Source of the DNA: Rhizobium sp. EC-SD404
GTDB lineage: Bacteria > Pseudomonadota > Alphaproteobacteria > Rhizobiales > Rhizobiaceae
Length of the DNA stretch: 53,309 nt
Reading direction: 5' to 3'
Assembly: GCF_902498825.1 (NCBI RefSeq)
Contig: NZ_LR701457.1
Coordinates: forward strand, 1 to 53,309
Positions within the stretch are counted from its first letter, which is position 1. The number at the start of each line of letters is the position of its first letter. This document shows, piece after piece, positions 16,819 through 24,801 of this stretch. A model generated the notes under the pieces. The model had not been told where the DNA came from, made no database searches, and was given only the letters and a program-made list of their open reading frames with translations. The position numbers and the translations under genes are program-made.

Positions 16819-16853
16819 GAAAACGCGGCCGCCCTCCCGACGGCCGCGTTTTC
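16819..16853. terminator. Bidirectional-type terminator hairpin after the BON gene
   Basis: GAAAACGCGGCCG and CGGCCGCGTTTTC form a perfect 13-base-pair stem around a 9-base loop. The A-run before and T-run after make it an intrinsic terminator in either direction. It sits 23 bases after the leftward BON-domain gene. Confidence 0.85.
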
Positions 16854-16876
16854 CACGACGGCTACCCGAAACGCTC

Positions 16877-17524
16877 TCAGGCCAAGGTTATGCGGTCCTC
16901 GACAGCCGTGACTCCCGGTGCCGACCACGCGGCACGTTCGGCGGCCTGTCGGTCGGCCCACACTTTCACATGGCCTTCCAGCGTCACTCTTCCGTCGTGA
17001 ACGTCGACCTGGATCGATTGGGCCTCCAACTCGGCATCGCGCTTGAAGGCAGCTTCGATGCGCTTCTTGATGTCGGTCGCCTCGGCGCGCGGCCGGATTT
17101 CGATCATGTTGGATACGCCGATCACGCCAACCAGACCGCGCACGGCGCCGGCCGCCGCATTCTTCTGGTACTGCCATTCGACGCGGCCTGTGAGCGTGAC
17201 CCAGCCCCTTTGCACCTTCACCTGAATTTGGTCGTCCGGAACCGTGGTGTTCCATCGAATGACGTTCAGCGCCCGCTTTGCGATCTCGTCATCGGCGGTG
17301 CGATGCGTACCGGCGGGGCGCACCTCGATCTCTTGCGCAATACCACGCACGCCCTTGATCCGCTTGACCAGATCTTCTGCGGTCAGTTTTTCGTCATAGG
17401 TCGGCACATGGCCAGTCAACGTGACGACGCCGTTTTCCACCGCGACACCGATGTCGGCGGAATGCAGGCCAGGATCAAAATCCAGTGCGTCAATGATGGT
17501 CTGCCTGAGTGTCTTGTCGAGCAT
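16877..17524 (-). CDS. Triple BON-domain protein
   Basis: A 215-residue protein made of three BON domains of about 65 residues. Each has the pattern of a helix, V-x-V-x-x-G-x-V-T-L-x-G-x-V, and a second helix (VENGVVTLTGHV, VQRGWVTLTGRV, VHDGRVTLEGHV). BON proteins bind membranes or other hydrophobic surfaces and are often stress-induced. No signal peptide is seen, unlike OsmY, so this one is probably cytoplasmic. AGGAGGA precedes the start. An FNR/FixK-like box lies 75 bases upstream, placing it in the oxygen-limitation set. Confidence 0.9.
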   Translation of the reverse strand: MLDKTLRQTIIDALDFDPGLHSADIGVAVENGVVTLTGHVPTYDEKLTAEDLVKRIKGVRGIAQEIEVRPAGTHRTADDEIAKRALNVIRWNTTVPDDQIQVKVQRGWVTLTGRVEWQYQKNAAAGAVRGLVGVIGVSNMIEIRPRAEATDIKKRIEAAFKRDAELEAQSIQVDVHDGRVTLEGHVKVWADRQAAERAAWSAPGVTAVEDRITLA

Positions 17525-17598
17525 GTGGTCCTCCTTGGGACGAGCCAGCTACCAGCCTCTCGGTCTTTCCTCTTCTATAACACCGCCGGTCCCGCGCT

Positions 17599-17612
17599 TT
17601 GATCAGGGTCAA
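17599..17612. promoter_or_regulatory. FNR/FixK box before the BON gene
   Basis: TTGATCAGGGTCAA fits TTGA-N6-TCAA exactly and the FNR form with one mismatch. It is 75 bases before the BON start and overlaps the last codons of the FMN-binding gene upstream. Confidence 0.65.
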
Positions 17613-18124
17613 GTTCGCGATCCAATTCGTCGGATCATCCTCTCAAAGAAGGTCGGCTCTGTTGGCTGTTCGGCGTGTTCGTCACCCCTGCACCGTCTGC
17701 CCGTCATCTCGACGATGGCGATGCGGAAGAAGACCGGCACGAGCGGACGATCTGTGTCACCGATCCGAGTCTGCTGGGAGCCGGGCTCCCACCAACTTGC
17801 ATTCGATTGCAGCAGCGACCAGGCATGATCGCGTTGCCCCTCATAGCCGTTGTTCGGAGAAATCTCTTCGTAGAGTCCGGTGATTATCACGCTTTCCCAG
17901 CACTCCGGGTGATCGATCCGATCTACCAGAACGCTGACGCGCGGGTTCTGCCGCATCCACTCGACTTTCTGGCCAAGGGTGGTGAAGCTATAGAGATGGC
18001 CAGGTTCGGCCGCAAACTGGATCGGAACCACGTAAGGCTGGTCGTGAAGCGCACAGGCGAGCCGTCCGGTTGGGACTTTGTAGAGAAGCGTCAGGCAGTC
18101 CTCGCCACTCATCTGCGTGATCAT
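17609..18124 (-). CDS. Pyridoxamine 5'-phosphate oxidase-like FMN-binding protein
   Basis: A 171-residue split-barrel protein. It has the family pattern of a short N-terminal helix (LTLLYKVPTGRLACALHDQPYVVPIQFA), GHLYSFTTLGQKVEWMRQNPRVSVLVD and a strand WESVIITGLYEEI. Such proteins bind FMN or F420-like cofactors and reduce small compounds, including nitro groups. The last 25 residues are basic and poorly conserved in appearance. It is third in a run with the SPW and DksA-like genes (15-base gap). That run is headed by an FNR/FixK-like box, so it is probably expressed under oxygen limitation. Confidence 0.85.
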   Translation of the reverse strand: MITQMSGEDCLTLLYKVPTGRLACALHDQPYVVPIQFAAEPGHLYSFTTLGQKVEWMRQNPRVSVLVDRIDHPECWESVIITGLYEEISPNNGYEGQRDHAWSLLQSNASWWEPGSQQTRIGDTDRPLVPVFFRIAIVEMTGRRCRGDEHAEQPTEPTFFERMIRRIGSRT

Positions 18125-18139
18125 CGAAGCTCCAGTTGT

Positions 18140-18490
18140 TCAGAGTTCTGTGGCACACGCTACGCAAAAGGGGGTCGACGGAAGTGTTTTCAGGCGCTGC
18201 TCGTCGATCCGCTCGCCGCAACGCGTGCAGACGCCGTAGGTGCCTTTTTCCACCCGTGTAAGCGCAGCTTCGATCTGCCGCAGCTCCTCCACGCCGGCTT
18301 CGCCCATCTCTTCCAGCACCTCGTCGTTCTCGCGCTGGATGGCCTGATCTTCCAAGTCCCTGTCGCCCGGCTGGGCGAGATCGACGCCAATCTTGCTGAG
18401 GCGCCGATCCAGTTCCTCCCTGCGTGCTTCCATCACCCGCCGCATACTATCGAGATCGAGCCCATTTGGCTTCTTGGGTCCCTCACGCAT
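18140..18490 (-). CDS. TraR/DksA-type zinc-finger protein
   Basis: A 116-residue protein. Residues 15-85 form a coiled-coil-like helical hairpin (MRRVMEARREELDRRL ... EELRQIEAALTRVEKGTYG). A C4 zinc finger follows with Cys88, Cys91, Cys109 and Cys112 (CTRC and CVAC). DksA-like proteins enter the RNA polymerase secondary channel and tune promoters, often with ppGpp. The helical tip lacks the exact D-x-x-D-x-A of DksA, so its effect may differ. It overlaps the SPW gene by 8 bases and is co-transcribed with it. Confidence 0.9.
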   Translation of the reverse strand: MREGPKKPNGLDLDSMRRVMEARREELDRRLSKIGVDLAQPGDRDLEDQAIQRENDEVLEEMGEAGVEELRQIEAALTRVEKGTYGVCTRCGERIDEQRLKTLPSTPFCVACATEL

Positions 18491-18836
18491 GGGACGTCCG
18501 GTCTGTGGCGATGGTCGATGCAGCCACCAGGATCATGAGCCCTCCGACAACGATGACATTCGTCGTCATCGGACGATCGGACGTAAAGCCCAGCACCCAG
18601 GGCGACACCATAAGCCACACACCAAGCGCAACATCGGCCCATTCCTCCCAGATCCGCCGCGCCAGCAGCGCAGCGATCCCGAGGGCCAGCGCAAGGACGC
18701 CGACGATGTAGGCATTCCAGTCCGCCGGAAGCGCCGGCCCGCTTTCATATCCGAGGGCGCGCAGTGCAAATGGCGAGACAACAAGCCAGCCGCCCAGAAG
18801 CGTGATCACCCAATCCTGCCATCCATATCGTTCCAT
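18483..18836 (-). CDS. SPW-repeat membrane protein
   Basis: A 117-residue inner-membrane protein with four hydrophobic helices and two copies of the SPW motif (LLGGWLVVSPFAL near residue 20 and LGVWLMVSPWVLGF near residue 76), typical of the SPW family. The function of the family is not known. AAGGAGGAC precedes the start. An FNR/FixK-like box lies 53 bases before the start, making this the first gene of an SPW/DksA-like/FMN-protein operon. Confidence 0.9.
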   Translation of the reverse strand: MERYGWQDWVITLLGGWLVVSPFALRALGYESGPALPADWNAYIVGVLALALGIAALLARRIWEEWADVALGVWLMVSPWVLGFTSDRPMTTNVIVVGGLMILVAASTIATDRTSHA

Positions 18837-18888
18837 GACAAAGTCCTCCTTGAAGATGCAAGTCTATGCCCCGACGAGACGGACGCCG

Positions 18889-18902
18889 TTGATATGGGTC
18901 AA
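18889..18902. promoter_or_regulatory. FNR/FixK box for the leftward SPW operon
   Basis: TTGATATGGGTCAA fits TTGA-N6-TCAA exactly. It lies 53 bases before the SPW start codon and 34 bases from a second box that serves the opposite direction. Confidence 0.65.
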
Positions 18903-18935
18903 CACCGGGCGCCGCTTCGTACGCCGCAGCGAAAC

Positions 18936-18949
18936 TTGATTGGTATCAA
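18936..18949. promoter_or_regulatory. FNR box for the rightward universal stress gene
   Basis: TTGATTGGTATCAA is a perfect FNR consensus (TTGAT-N4-ATCAA). It lies 72 bases before the universal stress protein start at 19021. Confidence 0.75.
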
Positions 18950-19020
18950 CTAAGCCAGGCAGCTGCGGTGCTAGCGTTCGACGGACAATGCCTGCTCATT
19001 CTTCCGGGGGTACAATCCGC

Positions 19021-19857
19021 ATGATGCCACGCGTTCTTCTTTGTCTGATCGAGCAAAACGATCCGTCGACGCTTCTGGAAAGCGCGATCGCGATGGGCCA
19101 GGATGACGGATTGCACGTTCGCTGCGTCGTTGTCGCGGATGCGCCGCTCATGCCGATCGGCACCCGGCGTCAGGAAACCTGGCAACAATGGAAAGAGGCA
19201 CAGCAGCAGATATCTTCGGCCCTTGACAGCCGCGTTGCGGAAATCTCGGCGCAACTGGAGCGCCGAGATTGCAACGGCGAAGCGCTGCGCCTGATGGTGG
19301 ACACAATTGATATCGCCGACGTTGCCGGGTTGTACGGCCGCTATGCCGATCTCGCGGTCGCAGCACCGCCGAAAGGACCAAACTCCCTCTTCCATAGCCG
19401 CATTCTCGAAGGATTGATCTTTCGCAGCGGTCGGCCCTTCCTGCTCGTTCCAGACGGGGCGAAGGTGACGCTGAAACCCAGGCGCGTTTTAGTCGGCTGG
19501 AATGGCTCCATCCCGGCTGCGCGCGCCCTTGCTGCCTCGCTCGACATGCTTGTCGGTGCCGATGCCGTAACCATCTGCATGATCGATCCAGTCGCTCGGG
19601 AATGGGCGAGCGGGGAAGAGCCGGGCTTCGATGTGGCCAGCTATCTCGCGCATCACGATATCAGCGCCGATGTCGCGATCGTCGACTCCAAGGGTCGTGA
19701 TGCGGGCCTGGTTCTGCTGTCCAAGGCACGCGACCTTAACGCCGATCTACTGGTCATGGGCGCCTATGGGCATTCGCGGCTGTTGGAATGGATCATCGGA
19801 GGCAGCACGCGCGAGGTGCTCGCCAACGCAGATCTACCCGTGCTGCTCGCCCATTGA
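19021..19857 (+). CDS. Universal stress protein, tandem UspA domains
   Basis: A 278-residue protein from the ATG at 19021. The N-terminal Usp-like half is diverged (MMPRVLLCLIEQNDPSTLLESAIAMG). The C-terminal half carries the ATP-binding signature GAYGHSRLLEWIIGGSTREVL (G-x2-G-x9-G-S/T). UspA-type tandem proteins bind ATP or other ligands and are induced by stress; this type is common next to FNR boxes in proteobacteria. A longer frame from 18940 would run through the FNR box and is unlikely. GGGGGT precedes the start. It is divergent from the SPW operon, with separate boxes for each. Confidence 0.9.
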   Translation: MMPRVLLCLIEQNDPSTLLESAIAMGQDDGLHVRCVVVADAPLMPIGTRRQETWQQWKEAQQQISSALDSRVAEISAQLERRDCNGEALRLMVDTIDIADVAGLYGRYADLAVAAPPKGPNSLFHSRILEGLIFRSGRPFLLVPDGAKVTLKPRRVLVGWNGSIPAARALAASLDMLVGADAVTICMIDPVAREWASGEEPGFDVASYLAHHDISADVAIVDSKGRDAGLVLLSKARDLNADLLVMGAYGHSRLLEWIIGGSTREVLANADLPVLLAH

Positions 19858-19875
19858 ATTGCGTGGCCTGACCCT

Positions 19876-19928
19876 TTGCGAAACCTCTGGGCATGCTCGA
19901 GACGGCTACGATGCATCGCGCCGTCGTC
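19876..19928 (+). repeat. 53-base direct repeat, copy 1
   Basis: This stretch matches 29152-29204 with four differences, including the shared GGGCATGCTCGAGACGGCTA. Read in the frame that ends at a TAG shortly downstream, the differences are synonymous or conservative (Lys/Arg, His/Tyr, Val/Ile). That suggests both copies are C-terminal remnants of a coding sequence. Confidence 0.6.
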
Positions 19929-19957
19929 GTTGCTATGCTCATCACTTAGTAAGCTAT

Positions 19958-20599
19958 TTAATGCGATGCGCCATTTTGACGGTTCGGCGGCAAGTTGTGG
20001 ATCGCGGCATCACCTTCCACGACAATCACCGTGCGCACGAGTTCGGCAACGCTGCGGGCGTTCATCTTTGTCATCACACTAGCGCGATGGACCTCGACGG
20101 TGCGCGGACTGATGTCGAGCTCATGAGCAATCAGTTTGTTCGGGCGATCGTCGACCACGCCGCGTAATACGCAGACTTCGCGGGGCGTAAGACGTGACAG
20201 GCGTGCCCGTAGTTGGCTTTGTTCGAGATCGGACGTGTTTTTGGTCAGGGTAGCATTGAGGGCTGCGCGAGCCGCGCCGAGCAGAATTTGCGCTTCAAAC
20301 GGGAACTGCAGATAATCTGCAGCTCCGGCCTTCAAAGCCGCGACGGCAGCCTTCACATCTCCGTGGTCTACGACAAAAATAACAGGAAGATGGAGTCCAC
20401 TCGCCCGCAACTCATGCAGGCACTGGGCTTCGGATGGAGACCTCTTGGCGCCAGCGATCACGACACATCCTGTCAAGAAGCTGCTTTGCGGATCCAGAAT
20501 TTCGCTCAGGTTGCTGTGAAAGCGAACGACGAACCCTCCGAGCGCCAGCGTGAGGCCGATTGAGCGTCGGATGCCCTTATCCGGATGAACGATGTGAAT
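19958..20599 (-). CDS. FixJ-like LuxR-family regulator with degenerate receiver, probable AUU start
   Basis: The C-terminal LuxR helix-turn-helix is intact (LTPREVCVLRGVVDDRPNKLIAHELDISPRTVEVHRASVM). The first TTG start lies at 20476, but the reading frame upstream continues as a clear receiver N-terminus (IHIVHPDKGIRRSIGLTLAL), bounded by an in-frame TAG at 20609-20611. AGGAAG sits five bases before an ATT at 20597-20599, which I take as the start, giving 213 residues, normal for FixJ. The receiver is degenerate: the acidic pair reads HPD and the phospho-site region reads GCVVIAGAKR with no Asp. It may act without phosphorylation. The alternative is a gene that lost its ATG and is decaying. 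Confidence 0.7.
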   Translation of the reverse strand: MHIVHPDKGIRRSIGLTLALGGFVVRFHSNLSEILDPQSSFLTGCVVIAGAKRSPSEAQCLHELRASGLHLPVIFVVDHGDVKAAVAALKAGAADYLQFPFEAQILLGAARAALNATLTKNTSDLEQSQLRARLSRLTPREVCVLRGVVDDRPNKLIAHELDISPRTVEVHRASVMTKMNARSVAELVRTVIVVEGDAAIHNLPPNRQNGASH

Positions 20600-20611
20600 G
20601 GTAACTTCCTA

Positions 20612-20921
20612 GCCCATTGGTATCCCTTAAAAACGAGCAAAGATGGCGGAAGGCTTGTGAAGCGGCCAACCTTCTTCGCGTGCTTGCCAATCTAACTCAC
20701 CTGCCTGGTTCGCCCGGCAGAACCTTTAACAGCATGGGCGCGAGTGTCGGTTCGACCAGCGGCGGTCTCGCGTGCGAGTTAGCCGGGAAGGCCAGGCCGC
20801 GCTGTCGGCCGGCGATACCGTCGAACTGCAGGGGACTTCCGGGTCGCGGACGGCTACTTCGCCGCCGATCACACGTCCTTCTGGGGCTGCAAGAGCGGCT
20901 GAGCGGCGAAAGGAGTATCCT
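20612..20921. other. Gap between FixJ-like gene and small ORF
   Basis: No supported gene; several overlapping frames are GC-rich shadows. The plus strand ends in GGCGAAAGGAG, a strong Shine-Dalgarno site for the small ORF that follows. Confidence 0.35.
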
Positions 20922-21041
20922 ATGACACAACCTAATCCGAGGCCTTCATGCGATTGCCCGACGCCGAATCCCAGATCCGTGTTGCCGTCCGGAACGGCTA
21001 TACCGTGCCTAGTATATCCGGGCACTGAAGCCGTGGAATAA
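20922..21041 (+). CDS. Possible 39-residue Cys/Pro-rich small protein
   Basis: ATG at 20922, six bases after AAAGGAG. The product is MTQPNPRPSCDCPTPNPR followed by 21 further residues, with a Cys-x-Cys motif and a third Cys. No family is recognised. The strong ribosome binding site is the main support. It faces the convergent P-type ATPase gene. It may be a genuine short peptide or the start of a truncated gene. Confidence 0.35.
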   Translation: MTQPNPRPSCDCPTPNPRSVLPSGTAIPCLVYPGTEAVE

Positions 21042-21108
21042 ATCTATCCACAGAAAGTGGACGATCGATCGTCAGACCATTCGTCCAACAGCACCTTCCG
21101 CAGATCCG

Positions 21109-23679
21109 CTATTGCGATTTTGCGCTAACGCGGACGGTCCGCCGCCAGATCGGCTTGAGCGCCTCGAGCACCAGCAGCACCGCCAGCCCCGCAAGTGGAG
21201 GGACGGCCAGGAATACCGGGTCCAGTGCCGCGAAACCAAACAGGTCGCGGGCGGGCTGCCAGAACAAGGTGACCGCCAGAAGGACAGCGACAATCGGAAG
21301 CACAACCGCCAGCGCCCGGTTGGGCCGCCGGATTGCAGTGATGACGGAGAACGACAGCGAGCGGTCCACGAAGATCAGCGCGACGATGCCAAAGACCAGC
21401 GAAGCAAAGGTGAGACCCCGCACTTGATCGGCTTCCAGTCCGTAACCGGGGGCAAGCGCGAAGATCGTGGCGGTCGCCGCTAGAACCATCGCACCCTGGA
21501 CCAGGCTCCACAGGATGGTGGGGACAGATAAGAGGGGCTCGGCAGGCGGGCGCGGCGGGCGGTCCATCACGCCTTTCTCCTCAGTCTCAGCCTCGAAGAC
21601 CAGAGAACAGACCGGGTCGATCACCATTTCCAGAAAGGCGATGTGCATTGGGCCGAACAGGATCGGCATCCCGAACAGAAGCGGCATCAGCGCCAGCCCT
21701 GCGATCGGCACATGCACTGCCAGGATGAAACTCATCGCCTTGCGCAGGTTGTCGTAGATCCGCCGCCCCAATCGCACGGTGGTGACGATGGAGCCGAAAT
21801 CGTCGTCCAGCAACACGATGCTGGCCGCCTCGCGCGCCACATCCGTTCCGCGCCCGCCCATCGCCACGCCGATATCTGCCGCCTTCAGCGACGGCGCGTC
21901 GTTCACGCCGTCGCCTGTCATGGCCACAACGGCGCCCGAGGCCTTCAGCGCGTTGACGATGCGCAGCTTCTGTTCCGGCATAATGCGGGCGAAGATGCTG
22001 ACATCCTGCACGGCGGTAGCCAGATCAGCGTCCGGCATCGCCTGAAGTTCGGCCCCGGCGATCACTCGGCCGCCCTGCAATCCCGCCTCCGCCGCGATGG
22101 CCTGCGCCGTGGCCGGATAGTCGCCGGTGATCATAATGACCCGGATCCCTGCGCTGCGGCACAGCGCCACCGCCTCGGGCACCGAGGTGCGCAGGGGATC
22201 GGCGAGACCCACGAGGCCCAGAAAGCGAAAGGCGAACGCGCGCTGGCTGTCTGGTAGGCCGGCGCCGGAAAACGCGGCATCGGCCACCCCCAGTACCCGC
22301 AGGCCCGCCTGCGCCATGTCGTTCACCTGCACAGTAACCGTGGCGCGGGCGGCCGTGTCCAGCGCGCACAGGTCTGCGATCGCCTCGGGTGCGCCCTTGG
22401 CGGCGATCTGCCAGCCTGCGCCATCAGTTGCCCAGACCTGCGACATGGCCAGCAGATCGGGTGACAGGCCATAGGTGCGCACCAGCCTCCGGCCCGCCCC
22501 AGGCAGGGTTTCTCCGGCGCGTAGGTCCGCTGTGGCCAGCGCATGAAACGCCTTCTCCATCGGGTCGAACGGTTCGGGGGCCGAAGCCATGACCCCCGCT
22601 GCCGAAAGCTCGCGAAAGGCCTCTGGCAAGGCCGTTTCGGCGATCGTGGCCGGGGTTCCGTCTGCAAGGCGCAATTCGGCAATCGTCATGCGGTTCTCGG
22701 TCAGAGTGCCGGTCTTGTCGGTGCACAGCACCGAGGCCGCGCCCAGCGTCTCGATCGCCGAAGCACGCCGCGTCAGCACCCTGACCTTGGAAATCCGCCA
22801 CGCCCCCATCGCCATGAAGACCGCCAGCACCATAGGGAATTCCTCGGGCAGCATCGACATGCCGACGGCGATGCCCGCAAGAACTCCCTCCAGCCAGCCA
22901 CCGCGCAGTAGTCCATAAAGGACCACGACCGCCACGCTGACCGCGCCCCCCAGCGCGGCGAACCAGATGACCAGACTGCGCATCTGGCGCTGCAGATGCG
23001 GAGTCTCTGTCTCCAGTTGCGCGAGCGAGGCGCCAATCTTGCCGATCTCGCTGACGGTCCCGGTTGCCGTGACCTCGGCGATGGCCGATCCGCCAACGAT
23101 CAGGCTGCCCGAGAAAACCACGGGCAGATCCTCGCCGCCCGGACGGGTGTCTGGATCGGGCTTTCCGACCTTCTTGCGGACAGGAACGGCCTCGCCGGTC
23201 AGCAGGGATTCGTCGGCAGAGAGCCCCGTTGCCTCGACCAGCACTGCATCGGCAGGAACGCGATCGCCTTCGGCCAGCACGATCAGGTCGCCGCGCGCCA
23301 CCTCGCGCCCTGCGATCCGCAGGCGCTCTCCGCCCCGAATGACCAGTGCCCGCGGGCTGGTCAGGTCGCGCAGCGCCTCCAGCACCCGTTCGGTCCGCGC
23401 CTCCTGCACCACGGTGATACCCACCGACAGACAGGCGAAGGCCAGCAGAACCAGCGCCTCTTCCAGGCTGCCAAGCAACAGATAGACGACACCCCCTGCG
23501 ATCAGCAGCGCCAGCATCGGCTCGCGCAGGACCTCCAGCACGATCCGAAAGGGTGTGCGACGACGCGCACGCGGCAGTTCGTTGTAGCCCTCGGCAGCAA
23601 GCCGGGCCTCGGCCTCGGCCTTGGTCAGGCCCTGACGTAACGGTGCTGACCCCTGCGGTTTCGTAATGGACAATGTCAA
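21109..23679 (-). CDS. Cation-transporting P-type ATPase with PEEFP motif
   Basis: A P-type ATPase of about 856 residues with all hallmarks: an N-terminal cation-ATPase domain (LTKAEAEARLAAEGYNELP), the actuator TGEAVPV, the phosphorylation site DKTGTLT, the [18 protein letters not shown] hinge and ten likely membrane helices. It resembles the Ca2+/PMCA-like group, but helix M4 reads SMLPEEFPM rather than PEGLP, so the ion is uncertain. The start is taken as the TTG at 23679, eight bases after AGGAGAGG. An ATG at 23781 gives a 34-residue extension without family resemblance. It lies 176 bases downstream of arcC on the same strand and may be transcribed with the arc operon. Confidence 0.88.
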   Translation of the reverse strand: MTLSITKPQGSAPLRQGLTKAEAEARLAAEGYNELPRARRRTPFRIVLEVLREPMLALLIAGGVVYLLLGSLEEALVLLAFACLSVGITVVQEARTERVLEALRDLTSPRALVIRGGERLRIAGREVARGDLIVLAEGDRVPADAVLVEATGLSADESLLTGEAVPVRKKVGKPDPDTRPGGEDLPVVFSGSLIVGGSAIAEVTATGTVSEIGKIGASLAQLETETPHLQRQMRSLVIWFAALGGAVSVAVVVLYGLLRGGWLEGVLAGIAVGMSMLPEEFPMVLAVFMAMGAWRISKVRVLTRRASAIETLGAASVLCTDKTGTLTENRMTIAELRLADGTPATIAETALPEAFRELSAAGVMASAPEPFDPMEKAFHALATADLRAGETLPGAGRRLVRTYGLSPDLLAMSQVWATDGAGWQIAAKGAPEAIADLCALDTAARATVTVQVNDMAQAGLRVLGVADAAFSGAGLPDSQRAFAFRFLGLVGLADPLRTSVPEAVALCRSAGIRVIMITGDYPATAQAIAAEAGLQGGRVIAGAELQAMPDADLATAVQDVSIFARIMPEQKLRIVNALKASGAVVAMTGDGVNDAPSLKAADIGVAMGGRGTDVAREAASIVLLDDDFGSIVTTVRLGRRIYDNLRKAMSFILAVHVPIAGLALMPLLFGMPILFGPMHIAFLEMVIDPVCSLVFEAETEEKGVMDRPPRPPAEPLLSVPTILWSLVQGAMVLAATATIFALAPGYGLEADQVRGLTFASLVFGIVALIFVDRSLSFSVITAIRRPNRALAVVLPIVAVLLAVTLFWQPARDLFGFAALDPVFLAVPPLAGLAVLLVLEALKPIWRRTVRVSAKSQ

Positions 23680-23855
23680 ACTGCAGACCTCTCCTGGAGG
23701 AAAACAAACCTGTGATGAACCTGACCGGGCAGCGTCGTGAACGCCATGCACTTCGTTCCGGAGCATATTCGCCTTGGGCAAACCCCTGGCGGAGAACTAT
23801 TCGTCGATAGTGCCGAACCTTGCTCCCGTTGCCGTCCGGAAAGCCGCTGAATGTG

Positions 23856-24800
23856 TCAGACGAGCGCCCCACCAGGTTCTTCCCGAGCCTCGTCCGGTGT
23901 GATGATCCGCGTGCCGGTACGGCCGTCCAGGATTGCGATGGCGTCCTCCAGCCGACCGATGCCGGTGAAGCGGCCGGCCATAGCGAAATCAGATCCGGCG
24001 CGCAGCTTTGGCCCCATGGAACCGGCGGGCGCATCGAAGGCAAGCGCTTCAACCACTGTCAGTTCGGCGATCCGCGCCGCGCGTTCCGTGCCGAAGTCGC
24101 GATAGACGCCATCGACATCGGTCAGAAGCAGGAGCGCATCGGCCCCGAGCTGCCGGGCAAGCAGTGCACTGGCTGCATCCTTGTCGATGACCGCCTCGAT
24201 GCCGATCAGGCTGCCATCGCCGCGACGGACGACAGGGATGCCGCCACCGCCAGCGCAGATGACGATCACCCCTTGTTCCAGCAAAAGCTTGAGCACACGC
24301 AGATCCGGGATTTCCATCGGCCCAGGCGAGGCCACGACGCGCCGCCATTTTGGGCCATCTGCTGCAATCGCCCAACCTGCGGCCTTCGCGCGTGTCTCGG
24401 CTTCTTCCCTCTCATAGACGGGGCCTACGAATTTCGTCGGTTTTCCGAAGGCCGGGTCGTGGACATCCACGACGACCTGAGTGAGCAGCGTCGCCACCGG
24501 CCGGTCATGGCCGAGCGCATTTTCGAGTTCCTGTTCGATCATGTAGCCGATCATGCCCTCCGTCTGGGCGCCCAAAACGTCGAGGGGATAGGCCTCATCG
24601 GGCTTGTAGGAGGCACCCTGCAGCGCCAGAAGGCCCACCTGCGGCCCGTTGCCGTGAGTGACAACCAGACCGTGTCCCGCCCGTACGATCGCGGCCAGGG
24701 CTTTGGCAGCCTGTTGCACATTGGCACGCTGCGCCTCAGCCGTCAGCGGCTCACCGCGTTTCAACAACGCATTGCCACCAAGGGCGACGACAACCAGCAC
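23856..24800 (-). CDS. arcC: Carbamate kinase
   Basis: About 314 residues, normal for carbamate kinase. It catalyses the last step of the arginine deiminase pathway: carbamoyl phosphate plus ADP gives ATP, ammonia and CO2. Motifs are VVVALGGNALLKRG at the start, VTHGNGPQVG, CAGGGGIPVV and the C-terminal GSMGPKLRAG. The family start fits the GTG at 24800 (reading MLVVVALGGNA); a GTG at 24809 is also possible. Either way it overlaps or abuts the ornithine carbamoyltransferase stop, so translation is coupled. It is last of arcDABC. Confidence 0.95.
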   Translation of the reverse strand: MLVVVALGGNALLKRGEPLTAEAQRANVQQAAKALAAIVRAGHGLVVTHGNGPQVGLLALQGASYKPDEAYPLDVLGAQTEGMIGYMIEQELENALGHDRPVATLLTQVVVDVHDPAFGKPTKFVGPVYEREEAETRAKAAGWAIAADGPKWRRVVASPGPMEIPDLRVLKLLLEQGVIVICAGGGGIPVVRRGDGSLIGIEAVIDKDAASALLARQLGADALLLLTDVDGVYRDFGTERAARIAELTVVEALAFDAPAGSMGPKLRAGSDFAMAGRFTGIGRLEDAIAILDGRTGTRIITPDEAREEPGGALV

Positions 24801-24801
24801 C

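Noticed and set aside
21060..21073. GACGATCGATCGTC palindrome near the end of the P-type ATPase gene
   Set aside because: Made of overlapping GATC words; no T-run follows and no regulator is nearby, so neither terminator nor operator is supported.
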